DNA of 64,000 nucleotides from Cymbidium sinense. Lineage: Eukaryota; Streptophyta; Magnoliopsida; Asparagales; Orchidaceae. The DNA lies in contig CM038221.1 in assembly GCA_021442155.1 (NCBI GenBank), positions 44,835,648-44,899,647 on the forward strand, in the 5' to 3' direction. Both the position numbers and the translations under genes were made by a program. The notes beneath the pieces are model-generated. The model was not told the origin of the DNA, did no database searches, and was given only the letters and a program-made list of their open reading frames with translations. Shown here one piece after another: positions 23,872 through 34,863 of this stretch. Numbering within the stretch: the first letter of the stretch is position 1; every line of letters begins with the position of its first letter.

Positions 23872-24185
23872 CCAACTATAGGGGCAAAAAGGGAAAAAAT
23901 AAAAAAATGAAAAAAAAATGAAAAGAAAAAAAAAAAAAATGCTCATCGATGTGAGTTTTATGAGTGCGCACCTTACGTCGCCTTGCACGGGTTACTTTCG
24001 GGCATAAGCCAGCACTTGAGCCTTGTGCCGTGAACACCGGTGCACTGCTTCTTGATAAAATCTTGTGCACCCATGAAGATCAATTCTCTCAAACTATATG
24101 GTTATTGAATCTGCAAATTTCATTAAAGAATTTATTATTTTCAATTATTTAGCATATAATTTTGGATGATAGAGATAATATTATC

Positions 24186-24202
24186 TAAAAATAGGGGGCA
24201 AC
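24186..24202 (+). other. Polypurine tract, element 1
   Basis: taaaaatagggggcaac lies immediately before the TGATATGACAC start of the 3' LTR. It would prime plus-strand synthesis. The same phrase precedes the LTRs at 28420 and, altered, at 39079 and 56628. Confidence 0.85.
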
Positions 24203-25157
24203 TGATATGACACTAAAAATTCCATTAAGAAATCTTGATGTCAGCAATATGATCGATTACGAGTAACCTATCAAGCACTTAAAATATAATTAAAAACTTT
24301 GCAATATCAGTCGGCTCCTAATATGGAGTGTTTATAATCAAATCGAGTGTCTTGACGAGCCGGATCTAACAAGCTTAATATCTCATAATTCTGACTTCTT
24401 GAGCATTCAAATTCTTAAAATACATAAGATGATCGAAGGAATCATTTCGAGCCGTCCTATGGAGTGGTTTGAATTTTCGTGTATTTACAGAGTTGTCACT
24501 CCCATAATCTATAAATAGACCCTCATTCTTCACATGAGAGGACCAAACTAATGAGAAGAGAGAGCTCTAAAGCTTGAAAATCCTCAAGCATAATCGGTAC
24601 CCACCACTCGGCGGTCGACCACGGCCTACGCCAACCACCGCCGACCTACCACCCGCCGGTCGCCATTATCAACCATCGTCGGGTCATCACCGCAGACCAT
24701 CGATGCGACATCATTGCGACCACCATCGCGGTCATCACTCACCGCCAGCCGGTTGACCACATCGTCGTCGCCCGTCGATCGCGCGCCGTCGACCCACACC
24801 ATTATCGACCATCGCTCGATCCGTGCCGACTACCGGCCATCGTTTCGCCATCTCCGCCGGTCATCACCAGGCCGTCACCGTCGACGCTTGCGCCGTTGTT
24901 CACCTTCATTTCTCGCCACCGGAAATTGTTATAGCCTAACCACTGCTATTTTTTATTATGGGATTCCCATTGTCAAGCATTCTCATATACAATTCAGTAA
25001 TCCCGTTATTGGAAAAACTTTGTACTGCGATACAGTGGAAGATTTTCGGGCTGCCGTGATTTTTCCTCCTCTTTAGGGGTTTTACCACTTAAAAATTATT
25101 GAGTTTCTTTATCTTTCTACAAATATCTGTGTGTGTGCTGGATTTTCCAGCACACAA
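24203..25157 (+). repeat. Element 1, 3' LTR
   Basis: Starts TGATATGACAC after the polypurine tract and matches 14680-15633. TATA box tctataaatagac at 24509-24520. It is followed by a CACCGCCGACC-rich R/U5 block (24595-24930) and aaatatctgtgtgtgtgctgg near the end. Compared with other family LTRs (for example 35630-35687) about 45 bp are missing before the terminal CA, and the end runs directly into element 2. Confidence 0.85.
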
Positions 25158-26013
25158 CAATAATAATAAAAGTAATCAAATCAAGCAAGAATTTAGAGGC
25201 AAGACCTATAATTTTGTGAAATTAAATTAGAAGTCATCCAAACTTTGATTTTAATAGATTTATATTCAAATTAAATGTTTAAATGAGATGAGTCCACCGG
25301 CACCAAAAATTGGATCATTCTGAGTCTAACTAAGGTCAAATGAGGCTTAGAAGTGTAATTAAATCTTCAAGATATTAGTTGAATAATCAATGATCTCCAA
25401 AACTAATGTTCTTATAGTCGAATCAAACAACTCAATGAGAGGAATCCAACGAGCCTAAGATCAGTCAAATTGAAAGTCATTAAAATATTTAAATCCTCAG
25501 AAAACTATCTATGACTAATATGGATCATATGATAGAGTGTTCTGGAACTTTAGCTATAGTCATTAAAATGTCCCTCCTAAAATTCTTTAAATAGGACTCT
25601 ATCATACCATAAAAAGGGGAGAGTTAAAAAAGAGTTAAGAGCTAAATTAAAAATCTTGAAGTCAATCACTACTAACAAGTATCATCGAATACTACTTGTC
25701 ATCACATCACACAAGTGATCATCACCAATCTTTAGAAGCTGTCAAAGCCATGTTACTATTATATAATCATTATAATTTTATTCAAAGGCTATTGTTGCCT
25801 AACTTTTGTATAATTATAATTTTGTGACCACGTCTTTTTTAGATAAGGACTTTTAACTCAAAATATAGTAGATTATTTGAACGAGTGATTTTTCTTCTTT
25901 CCACATTAAAATTTGGGTGTTCCTCATATACTCTCAAATTATCTTTGTGTTTTGAATTTTCATTTAAAGTTAAGATGTAAAGTTTTACTCTATCACCATG
26001 AATTTTCTAGCAA
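25158..26013 (+). repeat. Element 2, 5' LTR
   Basis: Collinear with 28420-29241: agaagtcatccaaactttgattttaat, the caactcaatgagaggaatccaac segment, the ctttaaatagg TATA-like box near 25586, and ttttctagcaaaca at the end. Its first bases are fused to the end of the element 1 LTR, so the exact start cannot be set. Confidence 0.75.
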
Positions 26014-26639
26014 ACAATAATTTGATATCTTATATAATAAATATTCTATTTCGTCTTCATAATGATTGATAATCAAACTTTCAATCAAGGACAACATCAT
26101 CTACCTAGCATATAAAATTATGGTTTAGAAAAAAACATGTACATTCAATGAAAGATCATCAAACTAAGATCCGCTTGGTATTGTTGGAAGCTATGGGAAA
26201 ACTCATATTATTATTTTAAAAGATCATCCACGTCAACATTTTGGGCATGATTATAGCAAAGAATCTCATTGGCTCTCTACTTGATTAATATTCTTAGAAG
26301 CATGCCAAGTTTATGAGGTAATTTTAGCATTGAAAAGAGAATATCTTAGCACAATTATGTTTAAAAAGTTTGTTCTTTTTATCATCCTCATAAAAATAAG
26401 GCGAAGATTAAGGGCAACGTTGGCTATAACCTCAAATGAATATCTTGGTAATAGTAAGTCATTCCATTTAACATCTTTTATTGCATCAAGGCAATATTAT
26501 CAAGAGTTCTACTATTGAAAAATATTATGATTATAGAAGGATACGATGGTCTAAATGCATACAATATTTTATCTATGATTTAGATATATGTGATATTCAT
26601 CTCATTTTAATTAAGGTGTAATCAATCTAGGGGATTTGA

Positions 26640-26990
26640 TAACCTTTTTTTTAGGTTAATGCCATATAGTAACACTTTAACAAATAATCTTAGATGGGTC
26701 ATAACTTTTGACCTTTTCCACACAAGTTAACATCATCGAATAAGACTAACCTTGAACATGTCAAAAACTCTTGGTGGATTTCTCTATCTGAGGCTGCGCA
26801 TGAGGTGGCCTCGAATGAAAGTTAATACTAAACAAAATTCTAACCAAAAGATCTCATGAGGGTAAGTGGAAGATTGTGTTTCCACTAACAATCTCTAGAA
26901 GGTACACTTTTGAGGAAATTTTGATTAAAAGTTAGTAGTGAACAGAGTCCTCACTACAAAGACTCTAAGATAGAAAGTGGCTAAAAAGGT
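26640..26990 (+). repeat. Spacer-array monomers, element 2
   Basis: Contains gttaatgccatatagtaaca, cacaagttaacatcatcgaa and gtcaaaaactcttggtggat, eroded copies of the ~80-bp monomer seen in the other elements. Confidence 0.6.
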
Positions 26991-26998
26991 TTTCACTC

Positions 26999-27240
26999 AT
27001 TAAAAATATTAGAAGGTATAGGTACATTAAAAATCTCAGAAGATGAAAGCATCATAAGGTATATGTATATTAAAAGTCTTAGAAGGTAAAAGCATCAAAA
27101 GGTACAAATACATTAAAAATCTAAAAAGTTGAAAATTTTAAAAGATATAGTTATATTAAAAGTTTTAAAAGTTGAAAGCCTTAAAAAGTACAAGTATACT
27201 AAAAGTTTTAGAAGCTTCAGCCTTAGAAGATATAATTTTT
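26999..27240 (+). repeat. 43-bp tandem repeat, element 2
   Basis: Units begin attaaaaatctyagaagrt at 26999, 27025, 27069, 27112, 27155 and 27198. The last four steps are 44, 43, 43 and 43 bp; the first unit is truncated to 26 bp. An inverted relative is at 30490-30850 in element 3. Confidence 0.8.
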
Positions 27241-27659
27241 ATTTTGTAAGCAAAAGCCTTAAAAGACATAAAGATGAATTAGGAAGGGGTTTACACACCA
27301 CTTATCTTGGATAGTTTCAAATCTCATAGAAAAACTTGGTGTTACACTAGAACTTGAATGTAAGAAATGCATCACCTATCAAGAATAATTTTATGCCTTA
27401 ATATAGAGAAAAAATGGAGCTTATGAAGGGAGGTTCATCATCATTTATACAGGATAGTGAAGAAAACTAGGTTTTATGGAGAAGAAAAAAAGAAGAGCTT
27501 AGAATCACACTAGAGCTTGAATGCACGACATGCACTACTTATCCAAGACAATTTCATGCTTCAACATAGAGATGAATTGGAGCCTATAAAAAAGGATTCA
27601 CATTCCATTTATGTAGGATAGTGGAAACTAAGACTTATTGAGAAGAAGAGAGGGAGAAG

Positions 27660-28160
27660 GTGATTTTTTAATATCCTGTTTAGAGATATTTATAGCTAAA
27701 AAATGCCTCTTCAAATTTTAAAAAATAATAATAATAAAGCCTCTTCAAATTCCAAAAAAAATTTCTTTTAATTTTATCAAGAAATGTCTTCTCAAAATTT
27801 TCTAAAAATATTCATTTTTAAGAAGAAGAAGAAAACTTTTCATTTTTCTTAAAAAGAAAAAAAAAGAAGGAAAAAGACTTAATCTTTTAAAGAATCTTTT
27901 TATATTTCATGTTAAAAAAACTCTTTATCTTCTTTAAAATAAAAAAATAAAAAATAAAAAAGAAAAGAAAACTTTTCATCTTCTTAAAAATTATTTTTAT
28001 TTCTTATAAGAAAATACTTCATCTTTCTTTAAAAAAGAGAAGAAAACTAATCATTTAAAAAAAAAACTCTTCATACTTGTAAAAAAAAACTCATCTTCCT
28101 TAAAAAATAAAAGAGAAAAATTATTTCATCTTAAAAAAGTATTTATATTTCTTGTAAACA
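27660..28160 (+). repeat. A/T low-complexity tract, element 2
   Basis: Runs of A interspersed with cttcttcatctt and ttctttaaaa words between the 43-bp array and the polypurine tract. No coding capacity. Confidence 0.6.
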
Positions 28161-28402
28161 TATACAATAAATATATCACATTTGTTTTCTTTATGTGTTA
28201 CACATACATCGAATATATGATAATCTAATAAATAAAAAATAATTTGGCAAAATAAAAAATAATAATATGTTTTTGAAAACTATAATTTTATGTAGGTTGG
28301 TATTGGATGATAAAAAATTAGCCTTTATTTTTTGCATTACTTTCAAATGAATTTGTAGACTTATAAAAATTAATGTATTTTTGAATGACTAGATTTTATA
28401 TC

Positions 28403-28419
28403 TAAAAATAGGGGGCAAA
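28403..28419 (+). other. Polypurine tract, element 2
   Basis: taaaaatagggggcaaa directly precedes the TGACATGTCAC start of the 3' LTR. Confidence 0.85.
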
Positions 28420-29241
28420 TGACATGTCACAATAAAATTAGTCAAATCAGGTATGATATGTTAAATTTTTAAATATTAGAAATCATCCAAATTCTAATTT
28501 TAATATATTTATAGTTAAATTAAAGAGTTCTCAAAGATGATCATTTTGTCAAATCGTGAGCTCAAAACTTTGATATGTGAATTATCAAATGATCTCCAAA
28601 TCTATTATGCTTATAGTGATCGAGCGGTTCAAGAGAAATCTAATAAGTTTAAGATCACTCAATTGAAAGTTGTTTTGGCACTTAAATCCTCTTGAAACTA
28701 TCTCGATTAAGGTATTCAATGTGGACCATCAATGGATTATTTTAGGATTTTGGCTAAGTTTTTATTTCAAAATTATATTAATATGACTCCATTCTACCAT
28801 GAAAAGGGAAGAGCTAAAGAAGATCTAAAATATAAACTAAAAAGCTTGAAGCTAATCACCACTAGTAAGCATCATTAACCACCACCTACTATTATCATCG
28901 ATCACCACAACTGATTTTCACTTAGCTTTGGAGGTTGTCAAAGTCTAATTATCATCAGACAATTGATTTAACATTATTTAAAAGCTATTGTTTCCTAATT
29001 TTTATAAAATTGCAACTTAGTGTCCTCTCCCATTCAACTTAGAAGAAGAGTAAAATTTTGTAACTCAAAGTATGTTATGGATTATTTGAACTAAGAAAGA
29101 CACCATGATATTTTTCCTTTTTCTTGGGATTTTCTACATTAAAATTTTGATGTTTCACATACTCTCTCTAATTATCTATGTTTGTTAGATTTTCAAGTAA
29201 GATATTAAATTTTACTCAATTTTCATAAATGTTTTAGCATA
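28420..29241 (+). repeat. Element 2, 3' LTR
   Basis: Starts TGACATGTCAC, ends near ttttagcata, about 820 bp. It is the best-delimited LTR of this subfamily in the window. Confidence 0.8.
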
Positions 29242-29320
29242 TAATAATAATTATATTCAAACTATTCAGTGAAATATATTGAATCGAATATTATATATTA
29301 AATTAATAAAATATAAATAT

Positions 29321-29321
29321 A

Positions 29322-29393
<72 letters not shown>
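29321..29393. repeat. (TTA)n microsatellite
   Basis: About 24 uninterrupted TTA/ATT units between element 2 and the inverted LTR of element 3. Confidence 0.97.
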
Positions 29394-29394
<1 letters not shown>

Positions 29395-29960
29395 GAAAAC
29401 TTATATTATTAGAGTAAAACTCATTCTAGCTTTTGTATGAAAATTTAGCACATGCATAGATAGTTGAAAAGAGAACAAGAAACTCTAAGATTTTACTTAA
29501 AAAAATCCAAAAATAAGTGAAAAAATCATGGGGCCTAGCTCAGTCAAAATATTCTACTATGTGTTTGAGTTATAAAATGTTAACTTTCCTAATAACATGA
29601 TTATAAGACTGTATTTGAGAAATCAAGATGATGAGAGTTTCAGAATCAGGTTATAATAGCTATACGATGATAGTTCGATTGTAACGGTTGTCGGCGATGG
29701 TCAGCGGTGCTTGTGGTGATGACAGACTTCAAGCTTCTAACTCTCTCTCAGCTTTCTGTCAAGTTCACTTTTAGCTTTTTTGTCCCTTCAGAATGTGGTC
29801 ATTTATAAGATTCGAGAGATATTTTAGTAATTATAGTCAAAATCGAAAACACCTATCGATAGTTCATATCAATTCTCTTGATCATAGATGCCTTCTTCAT
29901 GAATGTTCTTGGGCTGGTTGGATTTGTCTCATTGAGTCGATCGATTCAGCTCTAATGGGA
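29395..29960 (-). repeat. LTR fragment, minus (element 3)
   Basis: Reverse complement of the family LTR: caagaaactctaagatttt, tcatggggcctagctcagtc, cctaataacatgattataag and a TATA-like atttataaga at 29801-29810. Closely similar to the solo LTR at 40545-41269. The TG end is missing. Confidence 0.8.
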
Positions 29961-30000
29961 TAAAGAAAATTCACATCTTCTCTTTTCTTCTATGGTGGCA

Positions 30001-30480
30001 TCTACTAATTTGTATAATGGTGTGTGACCCCCTCTCGTAAGCTCTAGTTCTCCCTGATCTTAAGGTTTGAAACTGACCTGATTAGGCGGTGCATATTCCA
30101 AATTCAGCCTTTAGTGTGCTTCTGGGTTCTTCTAATTTTTCTTTAAGCCTGGATTTTCTCCACTGACCCGTATAACAATGATCGACCCCCCTCATAGGAT
30201 ATAATTTTTCTCGATCTCAAGGTTTGAAACTGACCTAGTTAAATGACTTGCATCTTGAATTCAGGCTCCAATGTGAATCTAAGCTCCTCTCTTCTTCTCC
30301 AAATCATGTTTTCACGCGCCTATATAATGGCACAACTCCTCGAGGCTTCATTTTTCCTTGATCGGGATCTAAACGACATGGTTAGGTGGTTTATCCTTCA
30401 TACAAGCTCTAGTGTAATTCTAAATTTCTCTATGTCGAAGTTTAAAACTATTATGGATATGTGGTGCATAAATCCCCTTT
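30001..30480. repeat. ~155-bp tandem repeat, three units
   Basis: Units begin near 30012, 30171 and 30322 with tataatggtg-like words and share gatctyaaggtttgaaactgac and attcaggctcyartgtg. Mean step about 155 bp. Found only here in the window. A frame at 30243-30482 lies within it and is not a gene. Confidence 0.75.
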
Positions 30481-30489
30481 AAGGTTCCA

Positions 30490-30850
30490 GTTTATCTCTT
30501 AGTATGTTAAGGATTTTGCCCCTAAGCATAAAAAAGTATATTTTTTTATTATAAAGTTTTTGCCCTTAGTAATGGTAATACTTTTATATATTTTTAAGGC
30601 TTATGTCTTAAAAAGATTATGATGTATACATGTCTTCTAAATTTTTTTTATCTTATGAGATTATTGATGTACTTATACCTAACTATGCATTCATCTTTAA
30701 AAAAATTTGTATACTTACCTTCTAAGATTTTGCCTTTTAAGATTTTTTTATGCATGTACTTTCAAAGGTTTTGTCTACGAGATTTTTATGTACTTGTATC
30801 TTTTAGGCTTTCTTAAGACTTTTGGTATACATGTATCTTCTAAGATTTAA
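30490..30850 (-). repeat. 43-bp-type array, inverted (element 3)
   Basis: Words such as gtacttgtatcttttaggct, aagattttgccttttaagat and tacatgtatcttctaaga are the reverse complement of the 43-bp repeat in element 2, more eroded. Confidence 0.65.
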
Positions 30851-30859
30851 ATGAGTGAA

Positions 30860-31200
30860 TATCTTGCCAACCACTTGATCTCTTAAAGTCTTTCTACTGA
30901 GAATTATGTCCACTACTAGCTTACCATCGAGACATCCTTAGTGACATGCCTTCCATGGGAGAAATCCATGAATGATTTTTTATTTATCTGAGGTTGTTTT
31001 TCAAAGTATCACTCAGTGATATTTTAACTTTTGGAAGATGTCAAAGTTTTAACTCTCAACCAGGTTTCTATCAAAGTATTACTCGATGATGTTAACCCTG
31101 TGGAAGAGGTTAAAAGTTTTAGACCTCATTGGAGATTATTTTTTTAGAGTGTTACTCGATGATGCTAACATGTGTAAAATAGATCAAATCAAAACATCCA
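30860..31200 (-). repeat. Spacer-array monomers, inverted (element 3)
   Basis: atctgaggttgtttttcaaa, tcactcagtgatattttaac and ttactcgatgatgttaaccc are the reverse complement of the gttaacatcatcg...aacaacct monomer. Confidence 0.7.
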
Positions 31201-31574
31201 TTAGAGGTTGTAGGCAAAATTGCTCCTTGATCTTTGCTTTTTTTCATGAGTATGATAGGAGGATTGAACTTTATAATCACAATTTGTCAAGCTATCTTTT
31301 TTTTTCAATGTTGAAATTACCCCTCAATCTTGACTTGCTTCTCAAACTAGTAATCAAGTAGATATCGATAATATTGATGTTGGTGACCTTTTAAGAATAA
31401 GAGTTGTCCCTCACTTCTAACAATAACTGAAGGAACATAATATGATATTTTTTCATTCTTTATATGTGTTCCTACAAAGTAAAATTTCTTCCATTATATA
31501 GATGGTGTTGCTCTTGACTTGAATTCAATTTGTCAACAATTGTGTTGATGTAATAAGAATAATTCTCACATACC

Positions 31575-31676
31575 ACGTCAAACTATTGTAGCCTGATTTT
31601 GAAACTCTTATTGCATTGATTTCTCAAATACAACCTTTTAATCTCATGATCGGGAAGATTATAACTTTATACTTAA

Positions 31677-31716
<40 letters not shown>

Positions 31717-31888
31717 GAACATTTTAGTCGGGCTAGATCTGTGATTTTTTCCCCTTTTTTGAAAATTTTCACTTAAAAATTATGGTATCTTTCATTTCGT
31801 TCTCTACTATCTATGTGTGTGCTAGACTTTGTGCAAAGCTAATACGTAAAGTTCTACTCTACCGTGATGAAGTTTTTGACACAACAAT
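31575..31888 (+). repeat. LTR 3' fragment, plus strand (element 3)
   Basis: Plus-oriented LTR end: ttgatttctcaaatacaacc, a (AT)n tract at 31680-31713, atagtggaacattttagtcg, gatttttttccccttttttga-type text, and gtgtgtgctagactttgtg. It ends gaagtttttgacaca. Opposite in orientation to the adjacent interior. Confidence 0.75.
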
Positions 31889-32190
31889 TATATCATTTAA
31901 ATCTTATAAAAATAATTTAACTACTTATTACATCACTTAGTTGAATCTTTCTTAAAATTTTTGAACATAATGACTAACTATTTCAGTGAAAATAAAAAAT
32001 GGAAGCTTTATGTCCAATGAAGCAATGATAGTATAATGAAATAATTTTAAATATTAAATAAAAACTTTCTTATTCACGAAAAAAAAAATACAGATTCATT
32101 CTTTTTTATTTTATTTATTCATGATTCGCAAACCAACGAGCAGATAAAAAGTGTACTAAAGCTGACAAGAAACCACACCGCACTCCACAA
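31889..32190. other. AT-rich spacer
   Basis: AT-rich sequence between the LTR fragment and the 3' end of the subtilase relic. A polyadenylation region for that gene would lie here, but no specific signal can be defended. Confidence 0.5.
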
Positions 32191-32195
32191 GTAGA

Positions 32196-33700
32196 TTACG
32201 CCTTAAAGGTAACCGTTATTGGGCTACTGACCTCATACTTACTCGAAACCCATGTGATCCTTCCTTCCGCTATTTCCCCAACATTTCCTCTACCCCTAAA
32301 CGTCAAGGCAAAGCTCTTCTCCTCCCCAATCTTATTAAAGCTCAGCCTATACGGCTCCACCACCACCACCTCCTTTCGGCTCATCAACCTTCACCACATA
32401 ATCAACCGTCGCCTCTCCCACATTCTTCACCGTCCTCCAAATCGTCACTTTCTCCTCGGCTCGCCCCAGCGACACCAATACCGATGGATAATTCAGCTCA
32501 GCCTCAAAAATGTTCTTAATCTTAGAGCAGTCAATCTGCTTGCCTGTCACTGCGCCTACCTGAGCGCTGGTGTAGTTCAATCCACAAAGGTAAGGCGTGT
32601 AAGTTTCGATTTCAGTATCGTAAACTAGACCCGGATTCACAGCCTTGATTGGGTTCACATGGCCGGCCCCAAGTGTGAAATGCCCGCCGGAAGACCGCGC
32701 TGATCCACTATCGGCCTCTTGTTTCGGTCTAATATGTATGCCGTTGTCATCATCGCAGATTTGATCGCTGCTGGAGACCAGTCCGGGTGGGCGCTCTTTA
32801 TTAGCGCTGCGATGCCGGTGAGATGCGGCGTGGACATGGAAGTCCCGGAGATTATGTTAAAGGGCTTCGACGTCGGCGGGCCGACCGGAAAAGGCCAGGC
32901 TGCAAGAATGTTGAGACCCGGGCCGGTGATGTCCGGCTTTAGAATACCCGGGCTAGCGATGCTCGGTCCCCGTGAGGAGAAAGCAGCCATGGCGGGGGCT
33001 GGAGATGCCCCCAGAACCGTGCCTTGGAAAATGATCGACGCTGTTGGTGTCCGCGAAGAGGCTATGTAGGCCTTGATCTTTGACCCAGCGTAAAAACTGA
33101 CTTCCGAGGCCGGGAGGGGGAGCAGCTTCGCTAGTACGGTGTTCCCTTCGAGTACTCCGTTCACAAGGATCATTGCGGCTCCTCCCGCGGCTTTAACAGA
33201 GTTAGCCTTTGTGTCCAAGCTAATGTTGCCGCCTCCGTCGCATACCACCATCTTTCCCTTAACGTCAAGACGGTCAAGCGAGCCGTTGCCACAGAACGCG
33301 GCTACTGAGTTTTTTCCCTGGCCGGCGTAGACGAGCGGCAGCTGTGTGGGGATGAAGTTGGTGGGTTGGAAAAAGGACTCGCCAGAGAAAATTAGGCCAT
33401 TGCCGAGCTTAACTTCTGCCAAGATGGTGCGGTCAGTGCTGCTTGCCGCAACGGTTAGGATCCATGGCGCTTCGTTTGAAAGCGTGCTGGCAACCGGGCC
33501 GCTGTTTCCGGCCGCGCAGCTCACGAATATTCCTTTCTGGATTGCGCGGAACGCAGCAATCGCTACTTCATCTTGGAAGAAGGAAGTGGATTCCGAGACC
33601 AGGAGAGGGACAGAACATCCACTCCATCTTCAATTGCTGCTTCCATGCCGGCCAATATATCGCTTGCAAAGCATGGACTCTGCTGACAAACCTTTGGAAT
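32196..33700 (-). pseudogene. Subtilisin-like serine protease (SBT1 type), 5'-truncated
   Basis: C-terminal two thirds of a plant subtilase, a secreted serine protease of the apoplast. From the N-terminal side: [20 protein letters not shown] (about 33660-33600), [14 protein letters not shown] with the oxyanion Asn, a PA-type insert, FSSRGPS, and the active-site block [20 protein letters not shown] (about 32860-32800). Then follow [15 protein letters not shown] and the Fn3-like tail ELNYPSVLV, ending SPITVTFKA plus stop. Family members have about 750 residues; about 500 are covered here. Signal peptide, I9 prodomain and the catalytic Asp and His regions are absent, and homology stops abruptly near 33700 at AT-rich DNA. 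Frame changes occur near 33590, 32700 and 32370, yet no in-frame nonsense codon is seen between them. Either a young pseudogene or a partial gene with assembly indels. Confidence 0.9.
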
Positions 33701-34053
33701 TTTGCGATTAAATGTTAGCAATCGATGAAAAATATTTTAAAGCTTTTAATAAAGTTTTAATTTCATTTAATTTTATATATTTTAGATTCTTTTTTTTTTT
33801 TTAAAATTTGATATTGTTATTGATGAATCATATGTGATGAAATGTATATTTTAAAATTAAAACAAAGACATTAAATATAAATTAAAATTTTAAGAATAAT
33901 TTTAAATTTAGTTTCTTCTTTCACTTAAAATTTAAAATTCACATTTTTTTTATTAAGTTTAAATTTAAATTTAAAGTTTATTGTCTCCACATATCTATCA
34001 GTAATTATTTAAAAATTTAAAATTTAATTAAACAACATCTTCCTCTTGAAGTG

Positions 34054-34056
<3 letters not shown>
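33701..34056. other. AT-rich spacer
   Basis: AT-rich sequence upstream of the subtilase relic. I looked for the missing N-terminal subtilase exon (Asp and His blocks) and do not see it. Confidence 0.6.

Positions 34057-34110
<54 letters not shown>
34057..34110. repeat. (TA)n(CA)n compound microsatellite
   Basis: About 22 TA units followed by five CA units. Confidence 0.97.
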
Positions 34111-34399
34111 GTGGAGGTATAACTTAAATCTGTGGAGAATTTAAGAGGATTTAACTTAAATCTGGCCAAAGTGTATTTTTGGACAAAGTTAAATTCGTTG
34201 TATTTGTAATCCAGTTAAAATCATTTTTGCAAGTTAAATCCGGATTTACTAAATCCTATTGGCAGCTAGATTTATTGGATTTAGACAAGCAGAAGAATGC
34301 GAAGGAGGGTGAGAAAGAAATAAGGAATACATGGATAACCTTTGCGATGTCTACCTTCTTTTTTTTCAAAAGAAAGAATTTAATGCTGAAATAAAATGC

Positions 34400-34825
34400 T
34401 CTCAATTCCTTTTCTTAAATTATTTTTATTTTTGTTTAATTTTAATTAATGTTAAATTATTTAGATAATAATTAATTAATATATCATCTTAGAGTAATTA
34501 TAATTTAATAGACTTAAATGTAATTAATATAGGCTTACTATTTTATGATTGATTAATAGATTTGTAATAAATTGATATATTATACTATGATAAATATATT
34601 ATAATTAATATAGGCTTACTACTATGAATAATAATAAATTTAATTGTGTTGATATTATACAACAACTTCAATATCTAAAAATTTGTAAGTTTTTATCATC
34701 ACATTTTTTTATTTATATTAAAATAAAAAATTACATATGTGAGACTCAATCTCAAATTAAAATATTAAAGATATTATTAAAGTTTATCATTTCATGCCCC
34801 CACAAATAAAATTTTCTGGCTCTGC

Positions 34826-34829
<4 letters not shown>
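34400..34829. mobile_element. hAT-type transposon terminus (non-autonomous)
   Basis: The stretch ends catgccccc...aaaattttctggctctgcccct at 34795-34829. Its reverse complement begins aggggcagagccagaaaat, matching the CAGGGGCGGAGCCAGAAATTTT-type inverted terminus common in plant hAT elements (known from the family, not searched here). The following (TA)n hides any 8-bp target duplication. The other terminus is uncertain; a candidate is near 34110 (agtggaggtataactt). The interior is AT-rich without transposase motifs. A 20-bp word taattaatataggcttacta is repeated at 34520 and 34603. Confidence 0.5.

Positions 34830-34857
<28 letters not shown>
34830..34857. repeat. (TA)n microsatellite
   Basis: About 13 TA units between the hAT-like terminus and the first LTR of element 4, possibly replacing the LTR start. 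Confidence 0.95.

Positions 34858-34863
<6 letters not shown>

Larger units (their letters stand above)
14680..25157 (+). mobile_element. Element 1: Tat/Ogre-type Ty3/gypsy retrotransposon
   Basis: Decayed but nearly complete LTR retrotransposon of about 10.5 kb. In order it has a 5' LTR, a primer-binding-site relic, gag, protease, reverse transcriptase, RNase H, integrase, a short tandem array, an antisense ORF, a 90-bp tandem repeat, an antisense TATA box, a polypurine tract and a 3' LTR. Integrase after RNase H defines Ty3/gypsy. The extra antisense ORF downstream of pol and the PBS wording point to the Tat lineage. All coding parts carry stops and frameshifts, and the two LTRs differ by many indels, so the insertion is old and not autonomous now. 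Target-site duplications could not be confirmed. Confidence 0.9.
25158..29241 (+). mobile_element. Element 2: non-coding LTR element, element 1 relative
   Basis: About 4.1 kb with LTRs at 25158-26013 and 28420-29241 and a polypurine tract identical in wording to that of element 1. The 2.4-kb interior has no gag or pol motif. It holds a short leader shared with elements 3 and 4 (around 26390-26440, ggctataacctcaaatgaat), eroded spacer-array monomers, a 43-bp tandem repeat and an A-rich tract. It is therefore a non-autonomous derivative that would need proteins from a full element. Confidence 0.8.
29395..31888 (-). mobile_element. Element 3: inverted, rearranged LTR element
   Basis: Interior runs on the minus strand, as shown by leader, array monomers and 43-bp repeat in reverse order relative to elements 2 and 4. 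The low-coordinate LTR (29395-29960) is minus, as expected for the 3' end, although its U3 start is missing. At the other end, where a minus 5' LTR should stand, there is instead a plus-strand LTR fragment (31575-31888). So the element has been rearranged by inversion or is two fused insertions. No coding sequence is found. Confidence 0.65.

Noticed and set aside
32254..33711. Plus-strand frames of 60-124 residues
   Set aside because: Antisense shadows of the subtilase relic, whose GC-rich codons leave opposite frames open.
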